Assembly: GCA_964371035.1 (NCBI GenBank)
Contig: CAYJLG010000007.1
Coordinates: 22,914-86,913, forward strand
DNA: 64,000 bases
From: UBA1535 sp964371035
GTDB taxonomy: Bacteria > Bacillota > Clostridia > Tissierellales > Sedimentibacteraceae
Reading direction: 5' to 3'
Shown: one piece after another, positions 19,087 through 27,930 of the stretch
How the letters are laid out: each line of letters starts with the position of its first letter
Position numbering within the stretch: the stretch's first letter is position 1
The notes under the pieces: generated by a model
Database searches by the model: none
Seen by the model: the letters and a program-made list of their open reading frames with translations, nothing else
Told to the model about the DNA's origin: nothing
Program-made: the position numbers and the translations under genes

Positions 19087-20253
19087 TTATAATATAAACA
19101 ATACGTTTTCATTTTGCTTTAAATTATTCTTAACTGCCATAGTATTATCATATCCTAATAGCACTATAACTCCAACACCTTTTTCATTAAATTTAATATC
19201 TTTAGATTCAAATACAGGATATTTTTTATGCATTTCACAGTTTTTCATACCATCTGAAACAATAAACCCGCTAAATGCAATTTGATTCATTAATGTCAAT
19301 CTTATTATATAATCCCCTATTCTTTCCTCAATGAAACCCATTCCATAAATATATATTTTTTCTGATTTATATATGTGTTTAATCAATTTCTCATGTGTAA
19401 TATGAGGCTTTCCTTTTACTGGGAGAATTCTTTCATATCTGCTATTCCAAATCTCTTCTTCACTAACATTTATCCCATATAAACGATTTAATGTCTGAAA
19501 TATCATATTCATATCATAATTATATTTTTTTTGTATAATTTGTAGTGCTCTTAAATGAATTTCTGGCTTAAACCATCTTGTACTAAACATTTTTTTCTTT
19601 AATATAGGACTTCCATATTCTTCTATGGCACTATCTGAATTTAAATATATAGAACAGCTATCTTTTATCATAACAGCACCTGATAAAAATCCTCTTTCGT
19701 GTAAGTACTGTGTTAATCCTACTTCATAATATATGCACGCATGAGAAAAAGCAGATATATTAAATGGTAAAACATTCTTAAAGAAATATTCAAGTTCTCT
19801 TCCTTTGACAATTTTATTGCGAAACACCAAGAAATAAGAATGTACATGACTCATAAATCCAGATTCTTCATAGTTAATCCCCCAATAATCGCATTCTTTT
19901 TTCTTCATGTTTTCAAATATATCTACAAATGGTATAAATGGCCCAAAAAAAGTGTCATTACAAAAAATTACTTCATCATACTTTTGTAATTCTCCTTCAG
20001 CCATATGATTAAGTATTATCTCTCTATAAGCTCCCGCATCAAATCCCTTATTTTCACGCATAACAACTTTATTTGACTCTTCTGTTAATTTTAACAGATA
20101 TTGTTCTTGCACATTTCCATTTATTACAACATAAATATAATTTGACACAGTCTTTAATTCTTTAATTAGAAAAAATACGTATTCATCAAATATTCCATCT
20201 TTGTCATATAACACAACTATCACGCATCTATTTATTATCTTATTCATTTCCAC
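19087..20253 (-). CDS. RgpF-like rhamnan synthesis glycosyltransferase with C-terminal module (paralog a)
   Basis: Residues 10-250 match the RgpF family of rhamnan synthesis proteins: IVVLYDKDGIFDEYVFFLI, VVINGNV, MRENKGFDAGAYREI, FCNDTFFGPF and a WGINYEESGFMSHVHSYF block. In streptococci RgpF acts in rhamnose-glucose polysaccharide assembly, and rhamnose is available here from rfbACBD. The C-terminal about 100 residues hold a variant of the recurrent module (IYIYGMGFIEE, GFIVSDG). It is one of three paralogs in 6.4 kb. About 200 bases upstream are gene-free, with only AT-rich sequence and a 12-base palindrome (20332-20343). Confidence 0.83.
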   Translation of the reverse strand: MEMNKIINRCVIVVLYDKDGIFDEYVFFLIKELKTVSNYIYVVINGNVQEQYLLKLTEESNKVVMRENKGFDAGAYREIILNHMAEGELQKYDEVIFCNDTFFGPFIPFVDIFENMKKKECDYWGINYEESGFMSHVHSYFLVFRNKIVKGRELEYFFKNVLPFNISAFSHACIYYEVGLTQYLHERGFLSGAVMIKDSCSIYLNSDSAIEEYGSPILKKKMFSTRWFKPEIHLRALQIIQKKYNYDMNMIFQTLNRLYGINVSEEEIWNSRYERILPVKGKPHITHEKLIKHIYKSEKIYIYGMGFIEERIGDYIIRLTLMNQIAFSGFIVSDGMKNCEMHKKYPVFESKDIKFNEKGVGVIVLLGYDNTMAVKNNLKQNENVLFIL

Positions 20254-20455
20254 ACCTTTTCTATTGCTAATACAAGTTAACTTAGTTTTTTTACTTATGA
20301 AGTTCGATTAACCATATGCAAACCCAATTGGTACTATATAGTAAAGCTACTGTAGTCAGTCCATCTTTTTAAACCATCGCTGATCTATAAATATCCATAT
20401 TAAATATATATAAAGAAATTATAATAAGTACAATGTTATTGTTATCATAACTTCC

Positions 20456-21856
20456 TTATAAAGATTTTCCCAATATATTAGCTATTTTTTTTTCAAAAAT
20501 TTCCATTTTAAACGTATCTAAATAAGTTTTACGTGCTTCTTTGCCCATCTGTTTCAATTTATCTTTGTTGTCGATGCACCACATAATGTTTTTAGATAAT
20601 TGCTCTGAAGAATCATTTTCAAATATTAATCCATTTTGTTTGTGTGAAATATACCTACACACTCCCGCTTTGTTTGAGACAATAGATATTTTGCTATGCA
20701 TCATTCCTTCTATAACTACTGCTGACATAGATTCTTCACGTGAAGGGCAAATGATAACATCTGTCTGTGAATATATTTCAACAAGTTCTATCGGTGAAAT
20801 TTCTTTTTTATGTTCTATTATTCCTTCACTCAATGCTTTTTCAAAATTATCTCTGAAATCTTCTTCTTGCATATTAGGATTATAACAACCTATGATATTG
20901 ATTTTAATATCTATATCCCCATAAATGCGGTGAATAGTTCTTATAGCTTTAATAAGTATATCTTGACCTTTTTGATAATGAACTGTGCCTATACATGAAA
21001 AAATTAAAGTGCGCGAATTAAAACTGCATTTATTTGCTATCGCTACATCTGGTATTCCAAACGGCAATAATTTTACTGTTTTATTTTTAAATTTTTTAAA
21101 AAATGCCAATCTCGCTATTTCGCTAACTGCATAAACATTAACATTTTCAATATCTTTTTCCAAACGACATGGCAAGTACAGTTTCTCATATATCGTGCTC
21201 GCTTCGTGAAGCCACCAAATTACATTATTATTCAATTTGGAAAACTTAGGAATAAAACTACCAACTTCCGCAGTATTAAAAATAATATATTCAGAGTCTA
21301 TTGCTAATTGTTTAATAATTTCACAGTTAAGACTTAATAGCGATTCTATAAGTATAGGTACACCATCGCTAATAATTTGTTTTCGTAATTCTCCATCACG
21401 CATGGAAAAAAAGTATGGGATATATCCTATTTTTTTCAAAGTACGTGCCAAATAAAACAATACTATAGGTGCACCAGTATTAGATAATTCATTTGAAATC
21501 AAGAGTATTTTTTTTCCAAGGTTTAATTGCTGATCAAAAAAATTTTCATTAAAAAGCGAGTATGATGCAACATAATCTAACCTATTTTCAATCTCAAGGT
21601 AATGAATCACTTTACTTCTATCAATCCCAATTTTTTCAAGTTGAGCGATCATATTGTCAAAATATATACTCATTATTACTATATAGTCATATTTGTACTT
21701 AATAATATCATTTGGACTAATTATCTCAACTCCGCCGATATTAGATCCTTGTTTTTCCTTAGCATTATCAACAAATGCAATTATACAGTTGCTATTAAGC
21801 AAATGTTTATTACTTTCGTATTTTTTCCCTGTTCCAAAAACTATTACTCTATTCAT
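20456..21856 (-). CDS. GT4 glycosyltransferase with N-terminal Rossmann-like module (paralog b)
   Basis: I placed the start at the ATG at 21854-21856, preceded by TGAGG. A frame four codons longer would begin at TTG inside that ribosome binding site. The N-terminal module reads VIVFGTGKKYE and IAFVDNAKEKQG. The GT4 part has NTGAPIVLFYLARTL, WWLHEAST, SCIGTVHYQKGQDILI and the donor block SREESMSAVVIEGMM. It mirrors the gene at 17549-18952 throughout and most likely arose by duplication. Its acceptor and donor specificity may have diverged, since the residues around the donor block differ (EESMSAV versus DEPMPTV). Confidence 0.85.
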   Translation of the reverse strand: MNRVIVFGTGKKYESNKHLLNSNCIIAFVDNAKEKQGSNIGGVEIISPNDIIKYKYDYIVIMSIYFDNMIAQLEKIGIDRSKVIHYLEIENRLDYVASYSLFNENFFDQQLNLGKKILLISNELSNTGAPIVLFYLARTLKKIGYIPYFFSMRDGELRKQIISDGVPILIESLLSLNCEIIKQLAIDSEYIIFNTAEVGSFIPKFSKLNNNVIWWLHEASTIYEKLYLPCRLEKDIENVNVYAVSEIARLAFFKKFKNKTVKLLPFGIPDVAIANKCSFNSRTLIFSCIGTVHYQKGQDILIKAIRTIHRIYGDIDIKINIIGCYNPNMQEEDFRDNFEKALSEGIIEHKKEISPIELVEIYSQTDVIICPSREESMSAVVIEGMMHSKISIVSNKAGVCRYISHKQNGLIFENDSSEQLSKNIMWCIDNKDKLKQMGKEARKTYLDTFKMEIFEKKIANILGKSL

Positions 21857-21955
21857 ATTATACCTCAAGAAGTCATGTTTTAAGGTGCCAATTTTTTCCT
21901 CTATAATCTTTATATTTAACTACCGTTATTAATTTTTTCACTCAATAAATTATGC

Positions 21956-23104
21956 TTACCATAAATACAAAATATTCTTATTATTACCTACGATTTCAGT
22001 AATCCCCAACTCTTTATATTTTCGAGGTGTAACTATGATACCATATTTACAACCTTTGTTTTTATCCAAAAATTTTTCATATTCAATTATTTCATATCCC
22101 ATACATGTATCTTCTTTTTTATAACCATTTGACACTATCATACCTTTGATTTTATGTTTATATTTCCTAAATTTATGCATGAAACTTACTGTATACATGC
22201 CAGTTCCATACAAATAAATATTATCATACCCATCAATGAAATCTATGATTTCTTCATTTTCACACTTAGTACCTTTCAAAATTTCGACTTGTAATAATTT
22301 TTCCGAATCTATCCTATATGATTCTATAAATCCTATATTTAAATCAATTTTATATTTTCTATTTATATATTCAGTTATTAACGATAAATCATATTTAAAA
22401 TTACTATTAATATATGTAAGGCTATTTAAAATCGTATTTTTATCATAACACAAAGATGAAAAACACTTTTTTTTCAAAATTGGAAAATTATAATCTATTA
22501 AAATTTTATCCGAATTCATATAAATATCTATATTGTTAGGAGGACAAAATGTGCTATGTGTGAACTTCATATCAACTATATATTCAAAAATTGAGTTTTC
22601 AAAATATGTACAAGCTTCATGAAAAGTATTTACATTTGGCATTTGTTTAAAAAAGTCAAATAAAGTTTTTGATTTCATAATTTTATTTTTAAACACTAAA
22701 AAATAAGATTGGATATTTGCAAATAATTTAAAATCAATGAAATTCAATCCCCAAAAATCACATTCTCGCTCATCCATTTCAGCAAATATTTCCTTAAACG
22801 GCACAAATGGTCCAAAGAAACTGTCATTACAAAAAATAAGTTCGTCGTATTGCAATAGATCTTCGTCATTAAAATGGTTTAACATTATATCCTTATATGC
22901 GCCTGCATCAAATCCTATATTTTCACGGATAACAATTTCATCACATGTCTTCTCCACTTTAGTTAAGTATTCTTCTTTTATTATTCCGTTTACAACAGCA
23001 ATTATATGATGGGATACACTTCTCAATTCTTTAATCAGAAAAAAAACATATTCATCAAATATTCCATCTTTATCATAAAGCACTAAAATTGTGCATCTTT
23101 TCAT
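21956..23104 (-). CDS. RgpF-like rhamnan synthesis glycosyltransferase with C-terminal module (paralog b)
   Basis: This 382-residue paralog shares VLYDKDGIFDEYVFFLIKEL, AVVNGIIKEEYL, RENIGFDAGAYKDIML and FCNDSFFGPFVPF with the gene at 19087-20253. It also has the WGLNF block and a later LKKKCFS segment that corresponds to LKKKMFS in the paralog. The C-terminal module reads IYLYGTGMYTV and GMIVSNGYKK. It is predicted to be cytosolic, with no signal peptide or membrane span. It is probably one of several enzymes that add rhamnose residues, as judged from family and from rfb genes downstream. Confidence 0.83.
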   Translation of the reverse strand: MKRCTILVLYDKDGIFDEYVFFLIKELRSVSHHIIAVVNGIIKEEYLTKVEKTCDEIVIRENIGFDAGAYKDIMLNHFNDEDLLQYDELIFCNDSFFGPFVPFKEIFAEMDERECDFWGLNFIDFKLFANIQSYFLVFKNKIMKSKTLFDFFKQMPNVNTFHEACTYFENSIFEYIVDMKFTHSTFCPPNNIDIYMNSDKILIDYNFPILKKKCFSSLCYDKNTILNSLTYINSNFKYDLSLITEYINRKYKIDLNIGFIESYRIDSEKLLQVEILKGTKCENEEIIDFIDGYDNIYLYGTGMYTVSFMHKFRKYKHKIKGMIVSNGYKKEDTCMGYEIIEYEKFLDKNKGCKYGIIVTPRKYKELGITEIVGNNKNILYLW

Positions 23105-23136
23105 CTCACTAATCTCCTAAAGATTTAAGGTCGTTT

Positions 23137-24285
23137 TTAATATTGTTCAGCCGGATCAAATGAAACATTATTTTCATCTCTAAATCCTTTGCAATGTCTA
23201 CAAAGGTTTGTATAACCTTTTGCATTATACCCAAGCCTAAATTCTATCAATTCTTGCTTTTTATTTACATTAAACTGTGCTAAGTCATAAATTTCATAAT
23301 CTTGAATAGGATTAATTCCCGCAGTAGTCGCATAACCGTCATAATTACAACTATATAATTTTCCATCTCTTAGTTCTTGCCAAGATTGATTGCATGTATC
23401 AAAGTAATTGATTAGTTCTGCTTCAGAAAAATGACTGTTGTCAGTTGTAGTCGGTGCTAAATCTATCCACTTATCCGCTTTTTCTACATGATAATTTATA
23501 GAATATGTCTCTAATTTTTCAACTAATTTACTAAAATTCATATTGAATTGTGGAACGGCTTCTCGGTAATCATCAATAATTACTTCAAATTCACACTTGC
23601 TAAGTTCTTCTATCACTTTATCTTTTGGCACTATCGTTCCGTTTGTTATCATTCTTAGTCTACCTATTCGTTCTCGGTAGTTTTCTGATAAATATTTAAT
23701 TACTTCGACGATATCCTTGTATAATAAAGTTTCACCACCGCTTATATGGAAAAGCATGACTTTATCCACAGCATTAAAAAACAAATCTATATCTTGTTTC
23801 ACTTTTTCTATATCTCTTACATCTGGTTTATTAGCAAACGGATTGAAATTAAGGCATAGTTTACAGTTTAAATTGCATTTTGTGCTTGGTAGCATGGATA
23901 TATTTGAAAAGTATACTTTATCATGCTTATATACATAATAAATGGAAATAAATTCCTCAATTAAAAAATAATTAAAATATTTTTTATATCCTAATTCTTC
24001 TAATTGCTCTACTATACCTATCCTTGCAAGTTGTGAAGCAGTTACAATAATACCTATATCATCGTTTTTAGAAATTTCATCTACACTATAAATTCTCAAT
24101 CCATTTTTTGACTTGCCTTGTTTATCAAGATTATTATCAATATATCCTTCGAAGTTTATATCTCCATCTATGAACTCCATAAATAAATCGCCATAGTCTC
24201 CGGCACCAAACAGAAATAATTTATTCAGTTTTTTTATGTTTTCATATACTAAATCAAACTCATGACCTTTGTTAGTCCATTTCAT
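23137..24285 (-). CDS. radical SAM protein with N-terminal Rossmann-like module (second copy)
   Basis: The N-terminus MKWTNKGHE matches the start chosen for the gene at 6005-7252. The module follows (LFLFGAGDYGDLF, YIDNNLDKQG). The radical SAM core has CNLNCKLC (CxxxCxxC) and SGGETLLYKD, then LRMITNGTIVPKD. C-terminal cysteines occur in LYSCNYDGY and LCRHCKGF. Overall architecture equals that of the first copy, but sequence between motifs differs, so the two probably act on related but different substrates. It sits between two RgpF-like genes. The chemistry is not known. Confidence 0.8.
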   Translation of the reverse strand: MKWTNKGHEFDLVYENIKKLNKLFLFGAGDYGDLFMEFIDGDINFEGYIDNNLDKQGKSKNGLRIYSVDEISKNDDIGIIVTASQLARIGIVEQLEELGYKKYFNYFLIEEFISIYYVYKHDKVYFSNISMLPSTKCNLNCKLCLNFNPFANKPDVRDIEKVKQDIDLFFNAVDKVMLFHISGGETLLYKDIVEVIKYLSENYRERIGRLRMITNGTIVPKDKVIEELSKCEFEVIIDDYREAVPQFNMNFSKLVEKLETYSINYHVEKADKWIDLAPTTTDNSHFSEAELINYFDTCNQSWQELRDGKLYSCNYDGYATTAGINPIQDYEIYDLAQFNVNKKQELIEFRLGYNAKGYTNLCRHCKGFRDENNVSFDPAEQY

Positions 24286-24304
24286 TTGTACAAAGCCTCC
24301 GGTT

Positions 24305-25471
24305 CTAAATGTTTTTCCACAAAAAAAGTATATTTGTACGCATTTTTAATTTTTCTTTAACTTCAATGCTGTTTTCATATCCCATAGCGACTATAATCCC
24401 AAAGTTTTCATTAGGGCTTAAATCAGATAGTGCATAAATCTCATAACCCAAACGCGAAGAATTTTCTTCGCTGTTGTTTGAAACTATAACTCCATTAAAT
24501 TTCAGCAAATCATCTTTTAAAATCAGCAACAAATGATTAGCTATTATTCCGTCACCATAAACATAAAATTTATCGATTGAGCAAATAAATTTACGAATAT
24601 CATTCAGAGTAACATTGCATTGGTGATCGGTTTCTCTTAATTCTACTACATCATTATCATAAGTCAATATATCTGCATCACTAATTTGAAAATTATACTT
24701 ACGTTTGACGCTATCTATGATTAGATTTATATCATAATTATATTTTGAATCAATTTGCTTTAATGACATCATTGCATTGTCATAATTATAGTATTCATGA
24801 GCAAAAACCTTTTTCTTTAAATATGGTGAACCGTGTTTTATATAAAATGAAGAATTTTTAAAAACATTGTATGTGCTTTCATTTAGTTTTTCTATATAAT
24901 CATATTTATAGCTTAGTGTTTTTAACTTGTAAAACAAGTATTTTTCAAAATACACATAAGCCTTAAGATAACTATTCATATCTTCGGGAAAGTCGTGCTT
25001 AAAAAACTTATATATCTCATTGTTGTTAATTATTTTACTTCTAAACACAATGAAGTAAGTGCTAACAAAAGAAAAAATACCTCTATCTACATATGACAAT
25101 CCCCAAAAATCACAATCACTTTTGTTCATACTGCTGAATATATCTTTGATTGGAGGAAAAAATCCAAAGAACGTGTCATTACAAAATATAACTTCATCAA
25201 ATTTTAACAACTCATATTCATTAAGATAGTTTAACAATACATCTCTATACGCACCTACGTCATAGTCTTCATTTTTTCTTATTATCACTTCTTTACAAAC
25301 AAGTGACAACCTTTCTTTATACTCAGGCTGAATTTCTCCATTAATAACTATAATTAGTCTACTTGAAATGCTAATGAGCTGATTAATCAAATAAAACACA
25401 TATTCATCAAAAATACCTTCATCATCATATAATACAAGTATCGTGCATCTATTCAAGATTTGCGTCTCCAT
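24305..25471 (-). CDS. RgpF-like rhamnan synthesis glycosyltransferase with C-terminal module (paralog c)
   Basis: This third RgpF-like paralog (388 residues) has VLYDDEGIFDEYVFYLINQL, VINGEIQPEY, RKNEDYDVGAYRDVLL and FCNDTFFGFFPP. The usual GFDAGAY block is changed to DYDVGAY, so residue choice near the predicted active region is not conserved. The WGLSY block and LKKKVF segment are kept. The C-terminal module (FYVYGDGIIANH, GVIVSNNSEENS) is present. It is the most diverged of the three and lies nearest the promoter end of the operon, next to licD. Confidence 0.82.
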   Translation of the reverse strand: METQILNRCTILVLYDDEGIFDEYVFYLINQLISISSRLIIVINGEIQPEYKERLSLVCKEVIIRKNEDYDVGAYRDVLLNYLNEYELLKFDEVIFCNDTFFGFFPPIKDIFSSMNKSDCDFWGLSYVDRGIFSFVSTYFIVFRSKIINNNEIYKFFKHDFPEDMNSYLKAYVYFEKYLFYKLKTLSYKYDYIEKLNESTYNVFKNSSFYIKHGSPYLKKKVFAHEYYNYDNAMMSLKQIDSKYNYDINLIIDSVKRKYNFQISDADILTYDNDVVELRETDHQCNVTLNDIRKFICSIDKFYVYGDGIIANHLLLILKDDLLKFNGVIVSNNSEENSSRLGYEIYALSDLSPNENFGIIVAMGYENSIEVKEKLKMRTNILFLWKNI

Positions 25472-25490
25472 TCTCTATTCAATAATCTTC

Positions 25491-26300
25491 CTACTCCAAC
25501 CGAATCTCACTAACAGGATGAACTTTCCTATCCTTCAACTCCGGCAAAGTCATATAATCCCCAAACTTAAAAGTCAAGTATTCATCATATTCTTTTATCC
25601 CTTCAAAACTTACCCCTTCGAAAACAGTCGCTTGGCTGTTTTCATACCATTTCTTTAGATATGCATATTCTTTGTTGGGTGTTGGAAATGTTAATATTCT
25701 TACCCAATTTGAATTTTTTTTATTGGTTTTTTCAACAAATTTATCATAGTGCGAATAAACAGCCTGTCCTAATATATTATATAAAATTTTATACCACAAT
25801 CGTAGTGGTTTTGCTTTCACTGCAATCAGTCCTACAGGGCTCCACATAATTTTTCTTATACAGAAACAGTAAAAGTTGCAAAATGTCCTTAGCAACTTAT
25901 TGTCCGGTACATTGTCAAGTGGAAACACATCGATAAACACTCCTTGTTCATATGGCATATCTTCTTGATATTCTCTTAAAAACAATGTGTTTTTTCTTCT
26001 AAGTTTGCCATATCCCCATCGATACCCTTGTGTATTTCTGTGGTCTTGAAAGTAAAATCTTTCTTTATCGAGTTCTGTTTCGCAGGCAACTCTGAATTTC
26101 TCATATTCAGGCCTAAGTAACGCTACATCCGCATCATCGTCCCAAGGTATAAACCCTTTATGTCTAACAGCACCCAAAAGTGTGCCAGCAATAATATTAT
26201 ATTTAATATCACATTTTTTACATATTCTATCAACTTCTACAAGCAATTCGAGTTCAATTAATTGAAGTTTTCTGAGTTGCTCATTTGTTAAGTTTATCAT
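25491..26300 (-). CDS. LicD family phosphotransferase
   Basis: LicD proteins attach phosphocholine or related CDP-activated alcohol phosphates to surface glycans and teichoic acids. The 269-residue protein begins with a helical segment and has the family signature GAVRHKGFIPWDDDADVA near residues 48-65, whose Asp cluster is expected to bind metal and substrate. It lies directly after the cytidylyltransferase fusion at 26334-27683, which may make its CDP-linked donor. Choline itself is not implied: no choline kinase is present. Length is normal for small LicD proteins. Confidence 0.88.
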   Translation of the reverse strand: MINLTNEQLRKLQLIELELLVEVDRICKKCDIKYNIIAGTLLGAVRHKGFIPWDDDADVALLRPEYEKFRVACETELDKERFYFQDHRNTQGYRWGYGKLRRKNTLFLREYQEDMPYEQGVFIDVFPLDNVPDNKLLRTFCNFYCFCIRKIMWSPVGLIAVKAKPLRLWYKILYNILGQAVYSHYDKFVEKTNKKNSNWVRILTFPTPNKEYAYLKKWYENSQATVFEGVSFEGIKEYDEYLTFKFGDYMTLPELKDRKVHPVSEIRLE

Positions 26301-26333
26301 ATATACCCCTACATTGAGTTCATGATTATGGCA

Positions 26334-27683
26334 TTATTTTGATGAATTGCATACTTTTCTATGCTCAAGAAAACACTCTAAAACTTTAGCCATTTCAACG
26401 GATTCTTCAGTAGTTAGTCTATTGACTTTTCTTTCATATCCATTTATCCTTGAAACAAATTCAGCAATTTCATATCTAAGACCGCTACCTAAAAATTTTG
26501 TTTGATATACTTCATTTTTAGTCGTGTCTTCATAGCATATTTCAAATTCTTGCATCAGCCACCATGGTGCTTTAGCTCTGATATATCCTTTTGTACCTGA
26601 AATAAGTAATTGTCCGTCTGATTTGACACCAAGTCCTGTTTTGCCTGTTGCAAGTCCGTTTTTAAATTTAAAATATACTTTAGTATAAACATCTAATCCA
26701 TTTTCAGCATAAAAACTTTCAAACCTGATGTCATCATATTTGCAGCCGAAAATCTTAAAAATTGGTGACAATACATAACTTCCAAGTTCTGTAAAACTAC
26801 CACCAGCTTCAAGGTCTGTCATTTCTCTTAAGTTTTTATCTACTAACTTAGTAAATCCTGCTTCGACATCTCGGATATTGCCTATGACTCCACTTCGAAC
26901 AATTCCAAGTAGCTGTTGAAATCCCGGCGCATACACTGTTTTGACACCTTCTATGAGTATAAGGCCGTTTTCTTCTGCAAATTTGTATAGTTCTACAGCT
27001 TGTTTATGGCATAAAACCATCGGTTTTTCACAAATTACATGCTTTCCATTTTGAAGTGATTCTTTAATGTATTGATAATGCGTATGATGTGGTGATGCAA
27101 TATATGTGGCATCAACTTTGTCAAACAATTCTTGCAATGAATTTGAATAATCAACTCCATACTCATCTGCAAATTTTTTTGCACTCTCTATGTTTGGATT
27201 ATATATAGACTGTACCAATACTCCACTGACATATTTGCTTTCAGGTATAATACGAGTTGCAATTCTGCCAGTGCCGATAACGCCAAGTCTTATTATCTTG
27301 AATTTTTCACTACGTAAAAGCGTACTCGAAACATCTTTAGTACGCTCAAGGTAGGTAACTTCGCAATAATCTTTTAAAAAATCAAACTTTCCTTTCCAAT
27401 CAGAGCCAAGTGTAAATATATCTACTTCATATTTAATGATATCTTCTAATTTTTGTCCATTGTGGTCTTCTATGATTATTTGATCGGCAAATCCGCTTGC
27501 CCTTACATTTTCAATTCTCGTTAAAAGAGAGTCTACTACGTTTAGTTTGCCTCGTGTTTCATCAAAGTATTCAGTCGTTACACCTACTATGAGATAATCG
27601 CCCAATGCTCTTGCGCGTTCAAGTATACGCTTATGCCCTTCATGAAACAAATCAAACGAACCATATGTAATAACTTTTTTCAT
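26334..27683 (-). CDS. cytidylyltransferase fused to Gfo/Idh/MocA oxidoreductase
   Basis: Residues 1-130 are a TagD-type nucleotidyltransferase: ITYGSFDLFHEGHKRIL with the HxGH motif, then RIENVRASGFADQII and a TKDVSSTLLR segment in the position of RTxGISTT. Residues about 131-449 form a Gfo/Idh/MocA NAD(P)-dependent oxidoreductase with GVIGTGRIATRI, ATYIASPHHTHY and ICEKPMVLCHKQ. The two activities could make a polyol or alcohol phosphate and charge it with CMP, for transfer by the downstream LicD. The start is preceded by GGGAGG. It is the first gene of the minus-strand island, with a promoter just upstream. Confidence 0.85.
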   Translation of the reverse strand: MKKVITYGSFDLFHEGHKRILERARALGDYLIVGVTTEYFDETRGKLNVVDSLLTRIENVRASGFADQIIIEDHNGQKLEDIIKYEVDIFTLGSDWKGKFDFLKDYCEVTYLERTKDVSSTLLRSEKFKIIRLGVIGTGRIATRIIPESKYVSGVLVQSIYNPNIESAKKFADEYGVDYSNSLQELFDKVDATYIASPHHTHYQYIKESLQNGKHVICEKPMVLCHKQAVELYKFAEENGLILIEGVKTVYAPGFQQLLGIVRSGVIGNIRDVEAGFTKLVDKNLREMTDLEAGGSFTELGSYVLSPIFKIFGCKYDDIRFESFYAENGLDVYTKVYFKFKNGLATGKTGLGVKSDGQLLISGTKGYIRAKAPWWLMQEFEICYEDTTKNEVYQTKFLGSGLRYEIAEFVSRINGYERKVNRLTTEESVEMAKVLECFLEHRKVCNSSK

Positions 27684-27725
27684 TTTATCCTCCCTTATAA
27701 TGTCATAAATGTTTAAATTGCATTT

Positions 27726-27754
27726 ATATTAACCACTGTATGTATGTTTATCAA
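27726..27754 (-). promoter_or_regulatory. sigma-A-type promoter of the glycan island
   Basis: Reading the minus strand, TTGATA (27749-27754) is followed after 17 bases by TAATAT (27726-27731). This is about 45 bases before the ATG at 27683. It is the only good candidate in the 247-base divergent gap. It would drive the long minus-strand gene series, although internal promoters are possible. Confidence 0.5.
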
Positions 27755-27859
27755 TATAAGTTTTAACAATGTTCTATTTAAAACTCAAACAATGTTTTCA
27801 TCCTATTATATATCGTCTAATTTTACTATAAATTTACTAAAATTACAATAAAAAACTTA

Positions 27860-27888
27860 ATGACTTTTATTTGAAAAAATGTTAAAAT
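27860..27888 (+). promoter_or_regulatory. possible promoter of the first flagellin-locus glycosyltransferase
   Basis: ATGACT (27860-27865) and TAAAAT (27883-27888) are 17 bases apart. The same ATGACTTTT sequence also lies at -35 of the third glycosyltransferase gene (33190). The -35 box departs from consensus in its first base, so the call is moderate. Confidence 0.45.
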
Positions 27889-27930
27889 ATATGATGATAA
27901 TATCAACAATCAAACACTTTGGAGGAAAAT

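Noticed and set aside
20254..20455. Possible small gene or RNA in the 200-base gap between the RgpF(a) and GT4(b) genes
   Set aside because: Only short AT-rich frames and a 12-base palindrome are present. No ribosome binding site or stable structure could be supported.
27919..27930. TTG start four codons upstream for the first flagellin-locus glycosyltransferase
   Set aside because: It overlaps the GGAGG ribosome binding site that serves the ATG at 27931, and the paralogs start at the equivalent of that ATG.
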